DNA of 64,000 bases from CADEED01 sp035525785 (GTDB lineage Bacteria > Pseudomonadota > Gammaproteobacteria > Steroidobacterales > Steroidobacteraceae): assembly GCA_035525785.1 (NCBI GenBank), contig DATLDQ010000021.1, positions 20,453-84,452 on the forward strand. The letters run 5' to 3'. Below, piece by piece: positions 1 through 7,283 of this stretch; the stretch's first letter is position 1; the number at the start of each line of letters is the position of its first letter. The position numbers and the translations under genes were made by a program. Under the pieces are notes generated by a model that did not search any database, had not been told where the DNA came from, and saw only the letters and a program-made list of their open reading frames with translations.

Positions 1-703
1 CCTGGAACAGCAAGGTGGTGAGCAGGGCGCCCGTGAGCACGTGGCGCCACGACAGGCGCACCGCAGGTAGATAGCGGTACATCAGCGCGATCAAACCGGT
101 GCCGAGCGCGGTGGAAAACACGAATTCGGTTACGCCAAGAATGGCCACCAGACCTTCGTAGCGGTGCGCGACCCAGCCGCGCAGGCCGGTGAGCGCGGTG
201 GTCATCGTCAGCGACACGAGCAGCAGGAATCCCACCGCGAGAATGAACCCGAAGGAGATGACGCGGGAGCGGACGAAGCCACGCCATCCGCCCGATTGCT
301 CCACATGCGCGCCCCATACCTGGCGCAAGGCGCTTTCCAGCGCGGAGAAAACCGTGGTCGCACCGATGATCAACGTGACGACGCTCACGACGGTGGCCCA
401 GATGCCCTCGGTCTTCCGCGCCGCGTGCATGGCCTCGACCACCATCTGCGCGGTGGACTCGCCGAACAGCAGTCGCAGTTGCTGGCCGATGAAAGTATCA
501 GCGGCTTGTGCACCGACGATCCACCCCGTCGCGGCGACGGCAATCACCAGCAGCGGGGCGATGGAGAAGGCGCTGTAGAACGCCAGCGCGGCACTGATGC
601 TCGACGCCTGGTCCGAGAGCCAGTGCGCCACGGCCATTTTGACCATGCCCCAGATGGAGCCCGGGCGGTGGTGGGCGGCGGATTTGGCGACTTGCGAGTG
701 CAT
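1..703 (-). CDS. YihY/virulence factor BrkB family membrane protein (partial)
   Basis: Reading the minus strand from an ATG at 703 gives an open frame of 234 codons that runs off the left edge, so the C-terminus is missing. The N-terminal part carries the family's opening pattern: a basic start, then 'ISAALAFYSAFSIAPLL' and a series of hydrophobic segments (about residues 35-60, 95-115, 150-175, 185-210). The segment 'FSALESALRQVWG' is also typical of YihY/BrkB proteins. These are inner-membrane proteins once misnamed RNase BN; their substrate is not established. The family call is good; function is unknown. Confidence 0.85.
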   Translation of the reverse strand, partial: MHSQVAKSAAHHRPGSIWGMVKMAVAHWLSDQASSISAALAFYSAFSIAPLLVIAVAATGWIVGAQAADTFIGQQLRLLFGESTAQMVVEAMHAARKTEGIWATVVSVVTLIIGATTVFSALESALRQVWGAHVEQSGGWRGFVRSRVISFGFILAVGFLLLVSLTMTTALTGLRGWVAHRYEGLVAILGVTEFVFSTALGTGLIALMYRYLPAVRLSWRHVLTGALLTTLLFQ

Positions 704-838
704 GACCCCATGCTCGCGCCGGCCCAATGGCGCGGTCTGTCAGCGCGCGTCGCACGGATGTTGCCGCAGGTACTGACGTGTCGACTCTCCCCACGGCCCG
801 ACAGACCCGGGAGGCGGCGGGCGCTAGCGTCTCCCGCC

Positions 839-1324
839 ATGAACCCGATCACAGAGCACGAAGACCCGGCCGCGAGCGCCCGAGGCGTGGCCGACCAGCG
901 AATTTTAAGCATGTCTCCGGATGGCCAGGCCAACGCGCCCGTCGAGGTGGTGCTGCGCAATCGCATCGCCGAGATCGCGCAGGCCATCCGCACGAAGGAT
1001 CTCGAGACGCTCATGACCTTCTACGACCTCGACGTCGAGGTCTTCGACGTGCGCGCATCGCTCAATCTGCTCGGTGCGGGCGCCTATCGGAACAACCTGG
1101 AACACTGGTTCGAGTCGTTCGAGGGCCCGATCTTCTATGAGATACACAGCCTGCGCGTCGTGCCCGGTGACCGCGCGGCCTTCTGTCACTACCTCGGACT
1201 GGTCACCGGGGCACGGCCGGCTGGCCGCAGCTCGGGCTACTGGGTGCGCGGCACCACGTGCTTCGAGCGGCGCGACGGCCAGTGGCTGATCACGCACGAA
1301 CACATCTCGCTGCCCCGACCCTAG
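839..1324 (+). CDS. SnoaL-like domain protein (nuclear transport factor 2 fold)
   Basis: The protein has 161 aa from the ATG at 839; the frame is open further upstream, but that part overlaps the divergent BrkB gene and has no protein-like sequence. After a 35-residue polar lead it shows the SnoaL/ketosteroid-isomerase-like pattern: 'RIAEIAQAIRTKDLETLMTFY', a beta segment around 'VFDV', 'YRNNLEHWFESFEGPI', and a C-terminal 'FERRDGQWLITHEHIS'. The fold forms a cone-shaped pocket used by isomerases, cyclases and many uncharacterised proteins. A clear paralogue lies at 2233-2694, with the DUF4184 gene in between. No catalytic role can be assigned. Confidence 0.8.
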   Translation: MNPITEHEDPAASARGVADQRILSMSPDGQANAPVEVVLRNRIAEIAQAIRTKDLETLMTFYDLDVEVFDVRASLNLLGAGAYRNNLEHWFESFEGPIFYEIHSLRVVPGDRAAFCHYLGLVTGARPAGRSSGYWVRGTTCFERRDGQWLITHEHISLPRP

Positions 1325-1381
1325 CTGCCTACGAACACCATTTCGCAGATTGCCGCCGCCTTGCCGGTCGCAAGCTAGGCC

Positions 1382-2149
1382 GTGCCCTTCACACTCTCGC
1401 ATGCCGCCGCCGTGTTGCCCGTCCACCGGATGGGCAAACACGAGCTGCCGCTCACGGCGCTCATGATCGGCAGCATGGCGCCGGACTTCGGCTATTTCTT
1501 TTCGCATGGAGCCAGCCGCGCGCTGACGCATAGCTTCAGCGGGCTCTTCTTGTTCGCCTTGCCGGCCGGCCTCGCGGCCTGGCTCTTCTATGTCGCGCTG
1601 CTCGAGAAGGCGACGATCACCCTGCTCTCGGACCGGTGGCACACGCGCTTCGCGCATACGGACGCGATCACTCCGGCGCTGATGCTGCGTGGCTGCATTG
1701 CCATAATCCTGGGCGCCGCCACCCACCTGCTCTGGGACGCGTTCACGCATCGCGGCACCTTCATCACCGACTCGGTCCCCGCACTGCGCGGCCCGACCCC
1801 GGGCCTCAGCTGGATGCCCGTCTATCACCTGCTGCACGGCGTGAGCTCGGTGGCGGGCCTGGTGATCCTGGCGTTGTGGGCGCGGCGATTGCACCGGCAA
1901 CCGGCCAGTTCTTCGATCAGGCCTTACAACGTCAGCGAACGCATCCGCATGAAAGCCAACTGGTTCCTGTTAGCCGCCACCCTGTCAGGCGCGTTGCTCG
2001 AGTGGGCGCCATACATGCACCGGCGTTATGACGTGCAGTTCTTCTCGGCTGCAGTGGGCCTGATGTCAGGCTTCTTCGTCGCCTGGTGCGGCGTGGCCGT
2101 TGCGTTGTTAGTCGGCGCCCGCCGGGTGCGCTCCGGCAAAGCAACCTGA
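1382..2149 (+). CDS. DUF4184 family membrane protein
   Basis: The protein has 255 aa with a GTG start at 1382. It opens with 'PFTLSHAAAVLPV', the signature of the DUF4184 family, and continues with 'IGSMAPDFGYFF' and a later 'HLLWDAFTHRGTF', giving conserved His/Asp residues at membrane boundaries. At least five hydrophobic helices are visible (about residues 55-75, 105-125, 155-175, 200-215, 225-245). Some DUF4184 proteins are annotated as metal-dependent hydrolases because of the His/Asp pattern, but no activity is established. It sits between two SnoaL-like paralogues on the same strand. Confidence 0.8.
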   Translation: MPFTLSHAAAVLPVHRMGKHELPLTALMIGSMAPDFGYFFSHGASRALTHSFSGLFLFALPAGLAAWLFYVALLEKATITLLSDRWHTRFAHTDAITPALMLRGCIAIILGAATHLLWDAFTHRGTFITDSVPALRGPTPGLSWMPVYHLLHGVSSVAGLVILALWARRLHRQPASSSIRPYNVSERIRMKANWFLLAATLSGALLEWAPYMHRRYDVQFFSAAVGLMSGFFVAWCGVAVALLVGARRVRSGKAT

Positions 2150-2232
2150 CTTCTGCCTATGGCATCTGCGCTGCCGCTCTGACAGACCGCCGCTTTCGGG
2201 CTGCTCAGCATGGTCGAAAAAGCAGGGGTTCA

Positions 2233-2694
2233 ATGAGCCGGACCAACGAGCGCGGTGACGAAAGCAGGCAGCACGTCGCGGGCATGCATGCAGACGAGCC
2301 CGGAGCCGCGGAGGCGGAAGTACGTGCGCGCATGCATGAGATTGCACAGGCCATCCGCGACAAGGACCTCGACGCGCTGATCGCGCTGTATGCGCCTGAA
2401 GTCGTGGTCTTCGATGTCTTTCCGCCCCTGGAAACACGCGGCGCGGAAAACTACCGTCACAACTTCGAACGCTGGTTCTCCTCCGCGAGGGGCCCCATCT
2501 ACTACGAATTGCGGGACCTCCAGATCGCGACCAGCGGCCAGCTGGCTTCAGCTCACTGTTTGTCGCATGTGAGCCTCACGCGGCTCAACGGCCACCGCCT
2601 CGACTACTGGGTGCGGCTCACCACGCGATTCGAAAGCCGCGGCGGTCGCTGGCTGGTCACACACGAGCACATCTCGATGCCCGCGCGCATGTGA
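2233..2694 (+). CDS. SnoaL-like domain protein, paralogue of the gene at 839-1324
   Basis: The protein has 153 aa from the ATG at 2233; the frame extends upstream over the DUF4184 gene, but the similarity to the first SnoaL-like protein starts only inside this reading. The shared blocks are 'HEIAQAIRDKDLDALIALY', 'VVFDVFPPLETRGAENYRHN' and 'RFESRGGRWLVTHEHIS', matching the first copy almost position for position. The N-terminal 35 residues are polar and not conserved between the two. The pair probably arose by duplication around the DUF4184 gene. Small-ligand binding is a family expectation; the ligand is unknown. Confidence 0.8.
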   Translation: MSRTNERGDESRQHVAGMHADEPGAAEAEVRARMHEIAQAIRDKDLDALIALYAPEVVVFDVFPPLETRGAENYRHNFERWFSSARGPIYYELRDLQIATSGQLASAHCLSHVSLTRLNGHRLDYWVRLTTRFESRGGRWLVTHEHISMPARM

Positions 2695-2742
2695 AACCAA
2701 GCGCCGATTGAACCTCGAGACCCGTCCCATGCTCCAATCGGC

Positions 2743-3111
2743 ATGACTATCCAGACCCGACCGGCACCACTCCGATGGGTGGCCCTGGTGACGCTCGCCG
2801 TCCTCGCCGTTCCCGAATCGCCGGTGCTGGCATTGAACACGCCCAAGGCGTCGGATGGCCCCATCCGGCTGCTGGGCTGCATCGTGAGCCCGAACGGCGT
2901 GCTCGAAGCGCAGGTCGACAACCAGGGCGACGACGCGATGTTCTGCAACATCCGCTGCAACTACGAGGTGGAAGGCAAGATGCTCTCGCATACGTTCAGC
3001 GAGACCATCCCGAAGCGTTTCCAGGGCAGCATCGGCAGGTTCGACACCAGCGCCGCGAGGGCGGGCAACTACTCGGGCGACGTCGGCACCTGCAAGAAGG
3101 TCTCGAGCTGA
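2743..3111 (+). CDS. small secreted protein of unknown function
   Basis: The protein has 122 aa. It starts with a short basic stretch and a hydrophobic segment (about residues 12-30), consistent with a Sec signal peptide, then a compact domain with four cysteines (LLGC, MFCNIRC, GTCKK) that could form two disulfides in the periplasm. I do not recognise the family. It is followed 32 bp later by another predicted secreted protein on the same strand, so the two may be co-transcribed. Confidence 0.6.
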   Translation: MTIQTRPAPLRWVALVTLAVLAVPESPVLALNTPKASDGPIRLLGCIVSPNGVLEAQVDNQGDDAMFCNIRCNYEVEGKMLSHTFSETIPKRFQGSIGRFDTSAARAGNYSGDVGTCKKVSS

Positions 3112-3143
3112 TCCGACGCCTCGGCCGCTGTTACAGTGGCCGC

Positions 3144-3845
3144 ATGAGAAGAAAGGTACAGCTCTGGGCCGCGCTCATAGCGGTGCTCGCGAGCTTGAGC
3201 TCTCGCGCAGATCAACCAAAGCCCGATGCGGCGACGTGGCGCAGTTTCTGGTTGTCCGTGAACGTCGAGCCCGCGCCGCCGCGGGACTTCCTCGATGCCA
3301 GGTTCACCGGCCGCATCGACAACCTCACCAACGGCATGCTTTCGGACGCGACCGCGCGGCGATGGGTGCTCGCGGATCTGCGCCGGAGCCTGGGCGACCT
3401 GTACGCGTCTCACAACCTGCGCGACGACATCGCCAACGCCGGCATCTTCGGCCCACCCGGTCTCAATGGCACCACCGATCTCATCGAAGAGCTTCGCGAC
3501 CAGGGCGTCGATCACATCGATGCACCACTGATGGCGAGCTTCATCGCGGCCGCCGTGGTCCCGGTCTCGAAGGAAATACAGGCCAACAACCCGGAGGCGG
3601 GCCTCACCGATTACGTGATCGTGCTGCTGTATCGCCGGAGCAATGCGGGTGGCGTGACGATATTCAACGACGGCCACCGTGAGCCCATCACCGGGAGCGG
3701 TGACAGCGAGCTGCGCTGGCAGATCGACACGGGCTGGTTCGTCGACCATGAAGTAGTGGGGCCGCTCTGGTACCAGCAACGCGGATGGACCTGCCGACCC
3801 GACTCGAGCGTGGTGGGCAAGTTGTGCGGCCTGGTGAAGCCGTGA
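3144..3845 (+). CDS. predicted secreted protein of unknown function
   Basis: The protein has 233 aa from the ATG at 3144. The longer frame upstream lies over the preceding secreted protein in another frame and is not protein-like. The first 22 residues form a signal peptide (basic MRRK, hydrophobic core, then a Ser-Ser-Arg-Ala region). The mature part begins with a 'WRSFWLSVNVEPAP' motif, has alternating helical segments and ends with a Trp- and Cys-containing tail. No known domain is recognised. Promoter and terminator signals are not obvious. Confidence 0.6.
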   Translation: MRRKVQLWAALIAVLASLSSRADQPKPDAATWRSFWLSVNVEPAPPRDFLDARFTGRIDNLTNGMLSDATARRWVLADLRRSLGDLYASHNLRDDIANAGIFGPPGLNGTTDLIEELRDQGVDHIDAPLMASFIAAAVVPVSKEIQANNPEAGLTDYVIVLLYRRSNAGGVTIFNDGHREPITGSGDSELRWQIDTGWFVDHEVVGPLWYQQRGWTCRPDSSVVGKLCGLVKP

Positions 3846-3944
3846 AGGCCGGATGACAGCCGGCGCAGCGCACGTGGCTGTCGAAAATCCATCACGCCAT
3901 TCGGCTAACCTTCAACAAACGTCTGAAACCCTGAAGGAGCCGCC

Positions 3945-4490
3945 ATGAAAGTCCTCGTCTTCGTCAAAGCCACCCCTAACAGCGAGAAGGGCCTGCCGCC
4001 TGCTGAGGAAATGCAGCAGATGTTCGAGGAGATGGGCAGGTACAACGAACGGCTGGTCAAGGCCGGCGTCATGAAAGAGGGTGACGGTCTCAAGCCCAGC
4101 AGCGCGGGCAAGCGCATCAAGTTCAACGAGGGCAAAGTCACCGTGATCGACGGGCCATTCGCGGAAACCAAGGAGCTGGTCGCGGGCTACTGGGTCTGGG
4201 AAGTGAAGTCCGTGGAGGAGGCGGTGGAATGGGCGAAGCAGTGCCCGAACCCGATGCCCGGCGAAGAGGGCGTGCTGGAGATCCGGCCCTGTTATGGCAC
4301 CGAGGATTTCGCCGACCTGCTTCCCGCGGAAGTCGAGCGCGAAGCGCGGCTGCGGAAGATCGTCGAAGGCCAGCAGAAGCGGGCGGCCAAGGCCACGAGG
4401 AAGCCGGCGAAGAAAGCGAAAGCCGCGCCGAAGCGCCCGCCCACCAGGAAGCGAATGGCGGCGAAAGCCAAGGCGAAGAAAAAGAAGTGA
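3945..4490 (+). CDS. YciI family protein with lysine/alanine/proline-rich tail
   Basis: The protein has 181 aa. Residues 1-120 are a YciI/DGPF-type ferredoxin-like domain, with the hallmark 'DGPFAETKELVAGYWVWEV' and the C-terminal 'VLEIRPCYG' strand. Such proteins often sit beside ECF sigma factors, but none is seen here. Residues from about 145 form a strongly basic tail made almost wholly of Lys, Ala, Pro and Arg, like histone H1-type tails of some bacterial DNA-binding proteins. The tail is unusual for the family and suggests contact with nucleic acid. The start is supported by GGAG in 'gaaggagccgcc' just upstream. Confidence 0.8.
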   Translation: MKVLVFVKATPNSEKGLPPAEEMQQMFEEMGRYNERLVKAGVMKEGDGLKPSSAGKRIKFNEGKVTVIDGPFAETKELVAGYWVWEVKSVEEAVEWAKQCPNPMPGEEGVLEIRPCYGTEDFADLLPAEVEREARLRKIVEGQQKRAAKATRKPAKKAKAAPKRPPTRKRMAAKAKAKKKK

Positions 4491-4554
4491 AACACGCCGG
4501 CGACATCCGTCCGCTTGTCTGACGCCGCGTAAGTGGGCGTTTGCCTGAGCGGAT

Positions 4555-4848
4555 TCAGCCGGGCGGCTGGTCGCGGTACTGCTTCTCGATCTCCTCCATC
4601 GCTTTCAACGCGTCCTCGTCTTCGCGCGCGAAGTCGCGGGTGTCGTCGCTGTCCAGCCGCGGCGTGATCTTCACGCCCTTGTTGTTCACCCGCGTTTCCG
4701 GGCGCGGCTGGTGCTCGACGTCCTGGCTCTGGATGACGGGAGTCTCGAGTTTCGGCGGATTCGCCGGCAGCGCGCGCGACTCGTCTTCGGGTACGTGATC
4801 GATCTGCGGCGTACTGTCGGCCGGTGCCTTGGGTATGGGTTCTAACAT
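4555..4848 (-). CDS. small hydrophilic hypothetical protein
   Basis: The protein has 97 aa, with an ATG at 4848 preceded by a GGAGGG ribosome binding site. It is proline- and acid-rich in the first half and helical in the last 30 residues ('REDEDALKAMEEIEKQYRDQ'). It has no signal peptide or membrane segment, and low sequence complexity suggests partial disorder. I do not recognise a family. It is convergent with the YciI gene. Confidence 0.55.
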   Translation of the reverse strand: MLEPIPKAPADSTPQIDHVPEDESRALPANPPKLETPVIQSQDVEHQPRPETRVNNKGVKITPRLDSDDTRDFAREDEDALKAMEEIEKQYRDQPPG

Positions 4849-5135
4849 GCTGCCCTCCGTTCGCAGTTTCCAGACTAGAACCGCGGCATCCGCAATTCAT
4901 CGGCGCCCGCCGCGCGGCGATGTAGGCAACTCGCTGGTTGGCCACCCACTCCAGTCGCGCACCACGTCGCCTGCCGGGACGTGAGAGCCGGTTGAGCGCG
5001 TCCACTCGTCGAGCCGGCAAGCCCTACAGCCGGGGCCGGTGCACGCCGATTCGCGGCCACACTGGCCCCAAGTGAACGCTCCCGGGCTTCGGCCCGAGCG
5101 CATGGCCTCATAACCAACGGATCGCTCGCCGCGCG

Positions 5136-5165
5136 TTGACAGCGGCCGCGCACGCGCGGTAGTTT
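5136..5165 (+). promoter_or_regulatory. sigma-70 promoter of the leader peptide/GNAT unit
   Basis: A perfect TTGACA at 5136-5141 is followed 18 nt later by TAGTTT at 5160-5165, a fair -10 box. Transcription would begin near 5172, at or next to the GTG of the leader reading frame, so the leader may be translated from a leaderless message. Promoter strength and start point are inferred. Confidence 0.5.
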
Positions 5166-5171
5166 GTGTGC

Positions 5172-5234
5172 GTGCTCAAGCTCACCCGCCAGTATTACTC
5201 GTGGTTGCCACTCAACGTGGAGGCCGGTGCTTGA
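5172..5234 (+). CDS. putative attenuator leader peptide (Tyr-Tyr-Ser-Trp)
   Basis: A 20-codon reading frame starts at GTG 5172 (an alternative GTG is at 5166) and ends with TGA at 5232-5234. It reads MLKLTRQYYSWLPLNVEAGA, with control-type codons Tyr5193, Tyr5196 and Trp5202 in a row. Its last codons contain the sequence that can pair with the terminator's left arm. Stalling at the Tyr/Trp codons would leave that sequence free, while completing the peptide would cover it. This is the arrangement of translational attenuators of amino-acid operons. The call rests on sequence logic only. Confidence 0.5.
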   Translation: MLKLTRQYYSWLPLNVEAGA

Positions 5235-5297
5235 GTTCTGCTAGCTGACGACTGACGACTCAACCGAAACCAGCCTCCCTCGCGGAGGCGTTTTTTT
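5219..5297 (+). promoter_or_regulatory. transcription attenuator (antiterminator/terminator switch)
   Basis: GCCTCC at 5273-5278 can pair with GGAGGC at 5284-5289, making a hairpin followed by seven Ts (5291-5297), an intrinsic terminator. The same GCCTCC, with ACC at 5269-5271, can instead pair with GGAGGC and GGT at 5219-5228 inside the leader peptide (nine pairs, one mismatch). The two pairings exclude each other. The GNAT gene starts 57 nt after the T-run. Confidence 0.6.
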
Positions 5298-5353
5298 ATC
5301 TCGCGTCCGCCGGGGAGGCTTCAAAGGCTAACCAGGGCCCAGAGGACGCGAAC

Positions 5354-5917
5354 ATGCCCACCGTAGAAGGACTCACGATACGACCTGTCGAGCTGGCCGA
5401 CGTGCCGGCGTTGCTGACCATCATTGCCGATGCGCGTCGCGAATACGGCATCGCCGAAAAGGGTGTCGAGTTGCTCGACCCATCGGACCGCGCCATCTAC
5501 TCCGCCTACCAGCGCCAGCGCGCGTTGTACTTCGTCGCGCTGCTCGATGGCCAATTGGTCGGGGGCGCTGGCGTGGCGCCGATGCACGGCGCGGATCCAC
5601 TCACCTGCGAGCTGCAGCGCATGTACCTGCGTGCGGATGTGCGCGGGCGCGGCATCGGCGAGGCGTTGCTCGAGCGCTGCCTGGCTGCGGCGAAGCAGTT
5701 TCTCTACGTTCGCTGCTATCTCGAGACGGTGGCGCAGATGCAGGCGGCGATCGGGTTCTACACGCGACATGGCTTCCGCGATCTGCAGGGCCCGCTGGGC
5801 GAAACCGCTCACCCGCACAATGACCGCTGGATGATCCGCGCGCTGCGGGCCTCCGCGCGCGAGTCCATCGAGCGGATCCCAGCCCGGGCAGGTTTCGGTG
5901 CGGCCGCAACGCTGTGA
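5354..5917 (+). CDS. GNAT family N-acetyltransferase
   Basis: The protein has 187 aa, with an ATG at 5354 and GAGGA about 9 nt upstream. It begins 'LTIRPVELADVPALLTII' and contains the acetyl-CoA binding motif A, 'ADVRGRGIGEALLERCL', then 'AAIGFYTRHGFRDL', typical of the GNAT fold. Family members transfer an acetyl group to amines of amino acids, antibiotics or proteins; the substrate is not visible. The Tyr/Trp-dependent attenuator upstream suggests a link to aromatic amino acids or aromatic amines, which is inference. About 20 C-terminal residues beyond the domain are poorly structured. Confidence 0.85.
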   Translation: MPTVEGLTIRPVELADVPALLTIIADARREYGIAEKGVELLDPSDRAIYSAYQRQRALYFVALLDGQLVGGAGVAPMHGADPLTCELQRMYLRADVRGRGIGEALLERCLAAAKQFLYVRCYLETVAQMQAAIGFYTRHGFRDLQGPLGETAHPHNDRWMIRALRASARESIERIPARAGFGAAATL

Positions 5918-5920
5918 AAA

Positions 5921-5956
5921 TGAAAAGGCCCGGCCAGCTCTCGCTGCGCCGGGCCT
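5921..5956 (-). terminator. intrinsic terminator of the lipoprotein gene at 5975-6616
   Basis: On the minus strand, AGGCCCGGC (5956-5948) pairs with GCCGGGCCT (5934-5926) and is followed by TTTTCATTTTC. It lies 18 bp after the stop codon of the lipoprotein gene and also separates it from the convergent GNAT gene. Confidence 0.8.
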
Positions 5957-5974
5957 CGTCTCCGATCGATGCGA

Positions 5975-6616
5975 TCAATTGGTCGGGGCGATGTCCTGGC
6001 CGGCGGGCGGCGTCATCGTCGCGGAAGACTGAGCGAGCGACGGGTTCATGCCCAGCTCGGTCTTGATCTCCTCGACCTTGGCCTGCACGGTGCGGCCCTT
6101 GTCGGTTGCCTCGCGCGTGTTGCCCGCGGTGGCGGCCGTGGTCGCTTCCGTCCACGTGGCCTTGAGCGTCACGAGCTCCGCGGTAGCGGCCTCGTAATTC
6201 TCCTTGGTGATTTCCTTGGGCAGCTTCGTACCCTTGAGCGCACTCACGCGCGTCTGCACGGCGTCGATCGACTTCGGTACTTCGGTGTTCAGCGCGTCCC
6301 ATTCATGCTGAGCGGCGGCTGCCACGGTTTGATTCTGCACGACGGCGCCCTTGAGCGTGCTGATGTCGGTGTTGATCTTCGGCACCGCGGCGACGACGGC
6401 CTTGTAGTCTTCCTTGGCCAGGTCGTCCTTCATCTTCGCGAGCGTGGTGTCGGCGGCCTTCAGCTCTTCGGGCGCGTACTTGGTCGCGTCATCGCGAAGA
6501 GGGCTGATGGCGTTCTCGGCCTGCGTGACCGCATTGGTGGCCGGCTGCTTGTTGCCGCACCCGGTCATGAGCAAGGTGGTGGCGGCGAGCGCCAGGAAAA
6601 CTTGGGAAATACGCAT
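5975..6616 (-). CDS. coiled-coil lipoprotein (paralogue of the one at 10228-10827)
   Basis: The protein has 213 aa. It has a lipoprotein signal peptide ending in the lipobox 'LMTGC', so Cys20 should be lipidated. The mature part is rich in Ala, Lys, Glu and Thr and predicted largely helical, with motifs 'DATKYAPEELKAADTTLAKMKDDLAKEDY' shared with the second copy. A tail of about 20 residues is proline-rich. The ATG at 6616 follows a GGAGC motif. Function is unknown; a periplasmic envelope-stress or scaffold role would be a guess. It shares the CCTACG upstream motif with the paralogue. Confidence 0.75.
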   Translation of the reverse strand: MRISQVFLALAATTLLMTGCGNKQPATNAVTQAENAISPLRDDATKYAPEELKAADTTLAKMKDDLAKEDYKAVVAAVPKINTDISTLKGAVVQNQTVAAAAQHEWDALNTEVPKSIDAVQTRVSALKGTKLPKEITKENYEAATAELVTLKATWTEATTAATAGNTREATDKGRTVQAKVEEIKTELGMNPSLAQSSATMTPPAGQDIAPTN

Positions 6617-6798
6617 GGATGTGCTCCTGAAACCTGTTCGCTAACAAGGTACGGAGAGCGGACAAACAAAAGCGTAGGACAACAGGGCGGAATCGATCGG
6701 CGGACTTCGGCGCACCTTGACAGGCGTCGCATCGTCGCGACTGGACCTCGCTCGAGGCCCCGGCGCGGGCGCGCCGGGGCAAATGCATCAAGGGAACT

Positions 6799-7035
6799 TC
6801 AACGCGACGCGAGCCGCGTCTCCCCGTCGCCGTAACCGCCGGTGCGGCGCATGCGGGCCGAGGAGATCAACGTCCAGATCGCAGCCAACCCGACGAGCAC
6901 GTAGACGACGCGTGCAGCCGGACTCATGTCACCGAAAATCGCCGCGACGAGATCGAAGTCGAACGCGCCCACGAGCAGCCAGTTCAATCCGCCGATCACG
7001 AGCAACACCAGGGCAATCCAATAGGAACCGCGCAT
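6799..7035 (-). CDS. DUF378 domain membrane protein
   Basis: The protein has 78 aa from the ATG at 7035, preceded by GGAG 8 nt upstream; a longer upstream reading is less likely. It has two membrane helices (about residues 5-25 and 40-60) with the family pattern 'ALVLLVIGGLNWLLVG' and 'RVVYVLVGLAAIW'. DUF378 proteins are small inner-membrane proteins of unknown role found in many bacteria. Confidence 0.85.
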   Translation of the reverse strand: MRGSYWIALVLLVIGGLNWLLVGAFDFDLVAAIFGDMSPAARVVYVLVGLAAIWTLISSARMRRTGGYGDGETRLASR

Positions 7036-7283
7036 AAACACTCCATGTTTCTTCAGACTCGTATCCAGTGTGCGGGCGGCGTGCATCGCCGGGCACCGGG
7101 GGGCGCGGGAGATGCGGGTAGGCGGCGGACAGGGGTGCCGCAGGCGCCCGGCGACCCTGCTCATCCGCGGCGACTACGTGTGCACGGCCAGCCGACTCGT
7201 GGGCGCGCCACGCCGCGGGGCGGCGATGCGTATACCGGGGGCAGACGGCCTATGCTCAGGGCATCCAAACAGGGAGAGTCACC

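Noticed and set aside
5077..5100. GC-rich hairpin upstream of the attenuator promoter
   Set aside because: No T-run and located before the promoter; probably only a stable inverted repeat, not a terminator.
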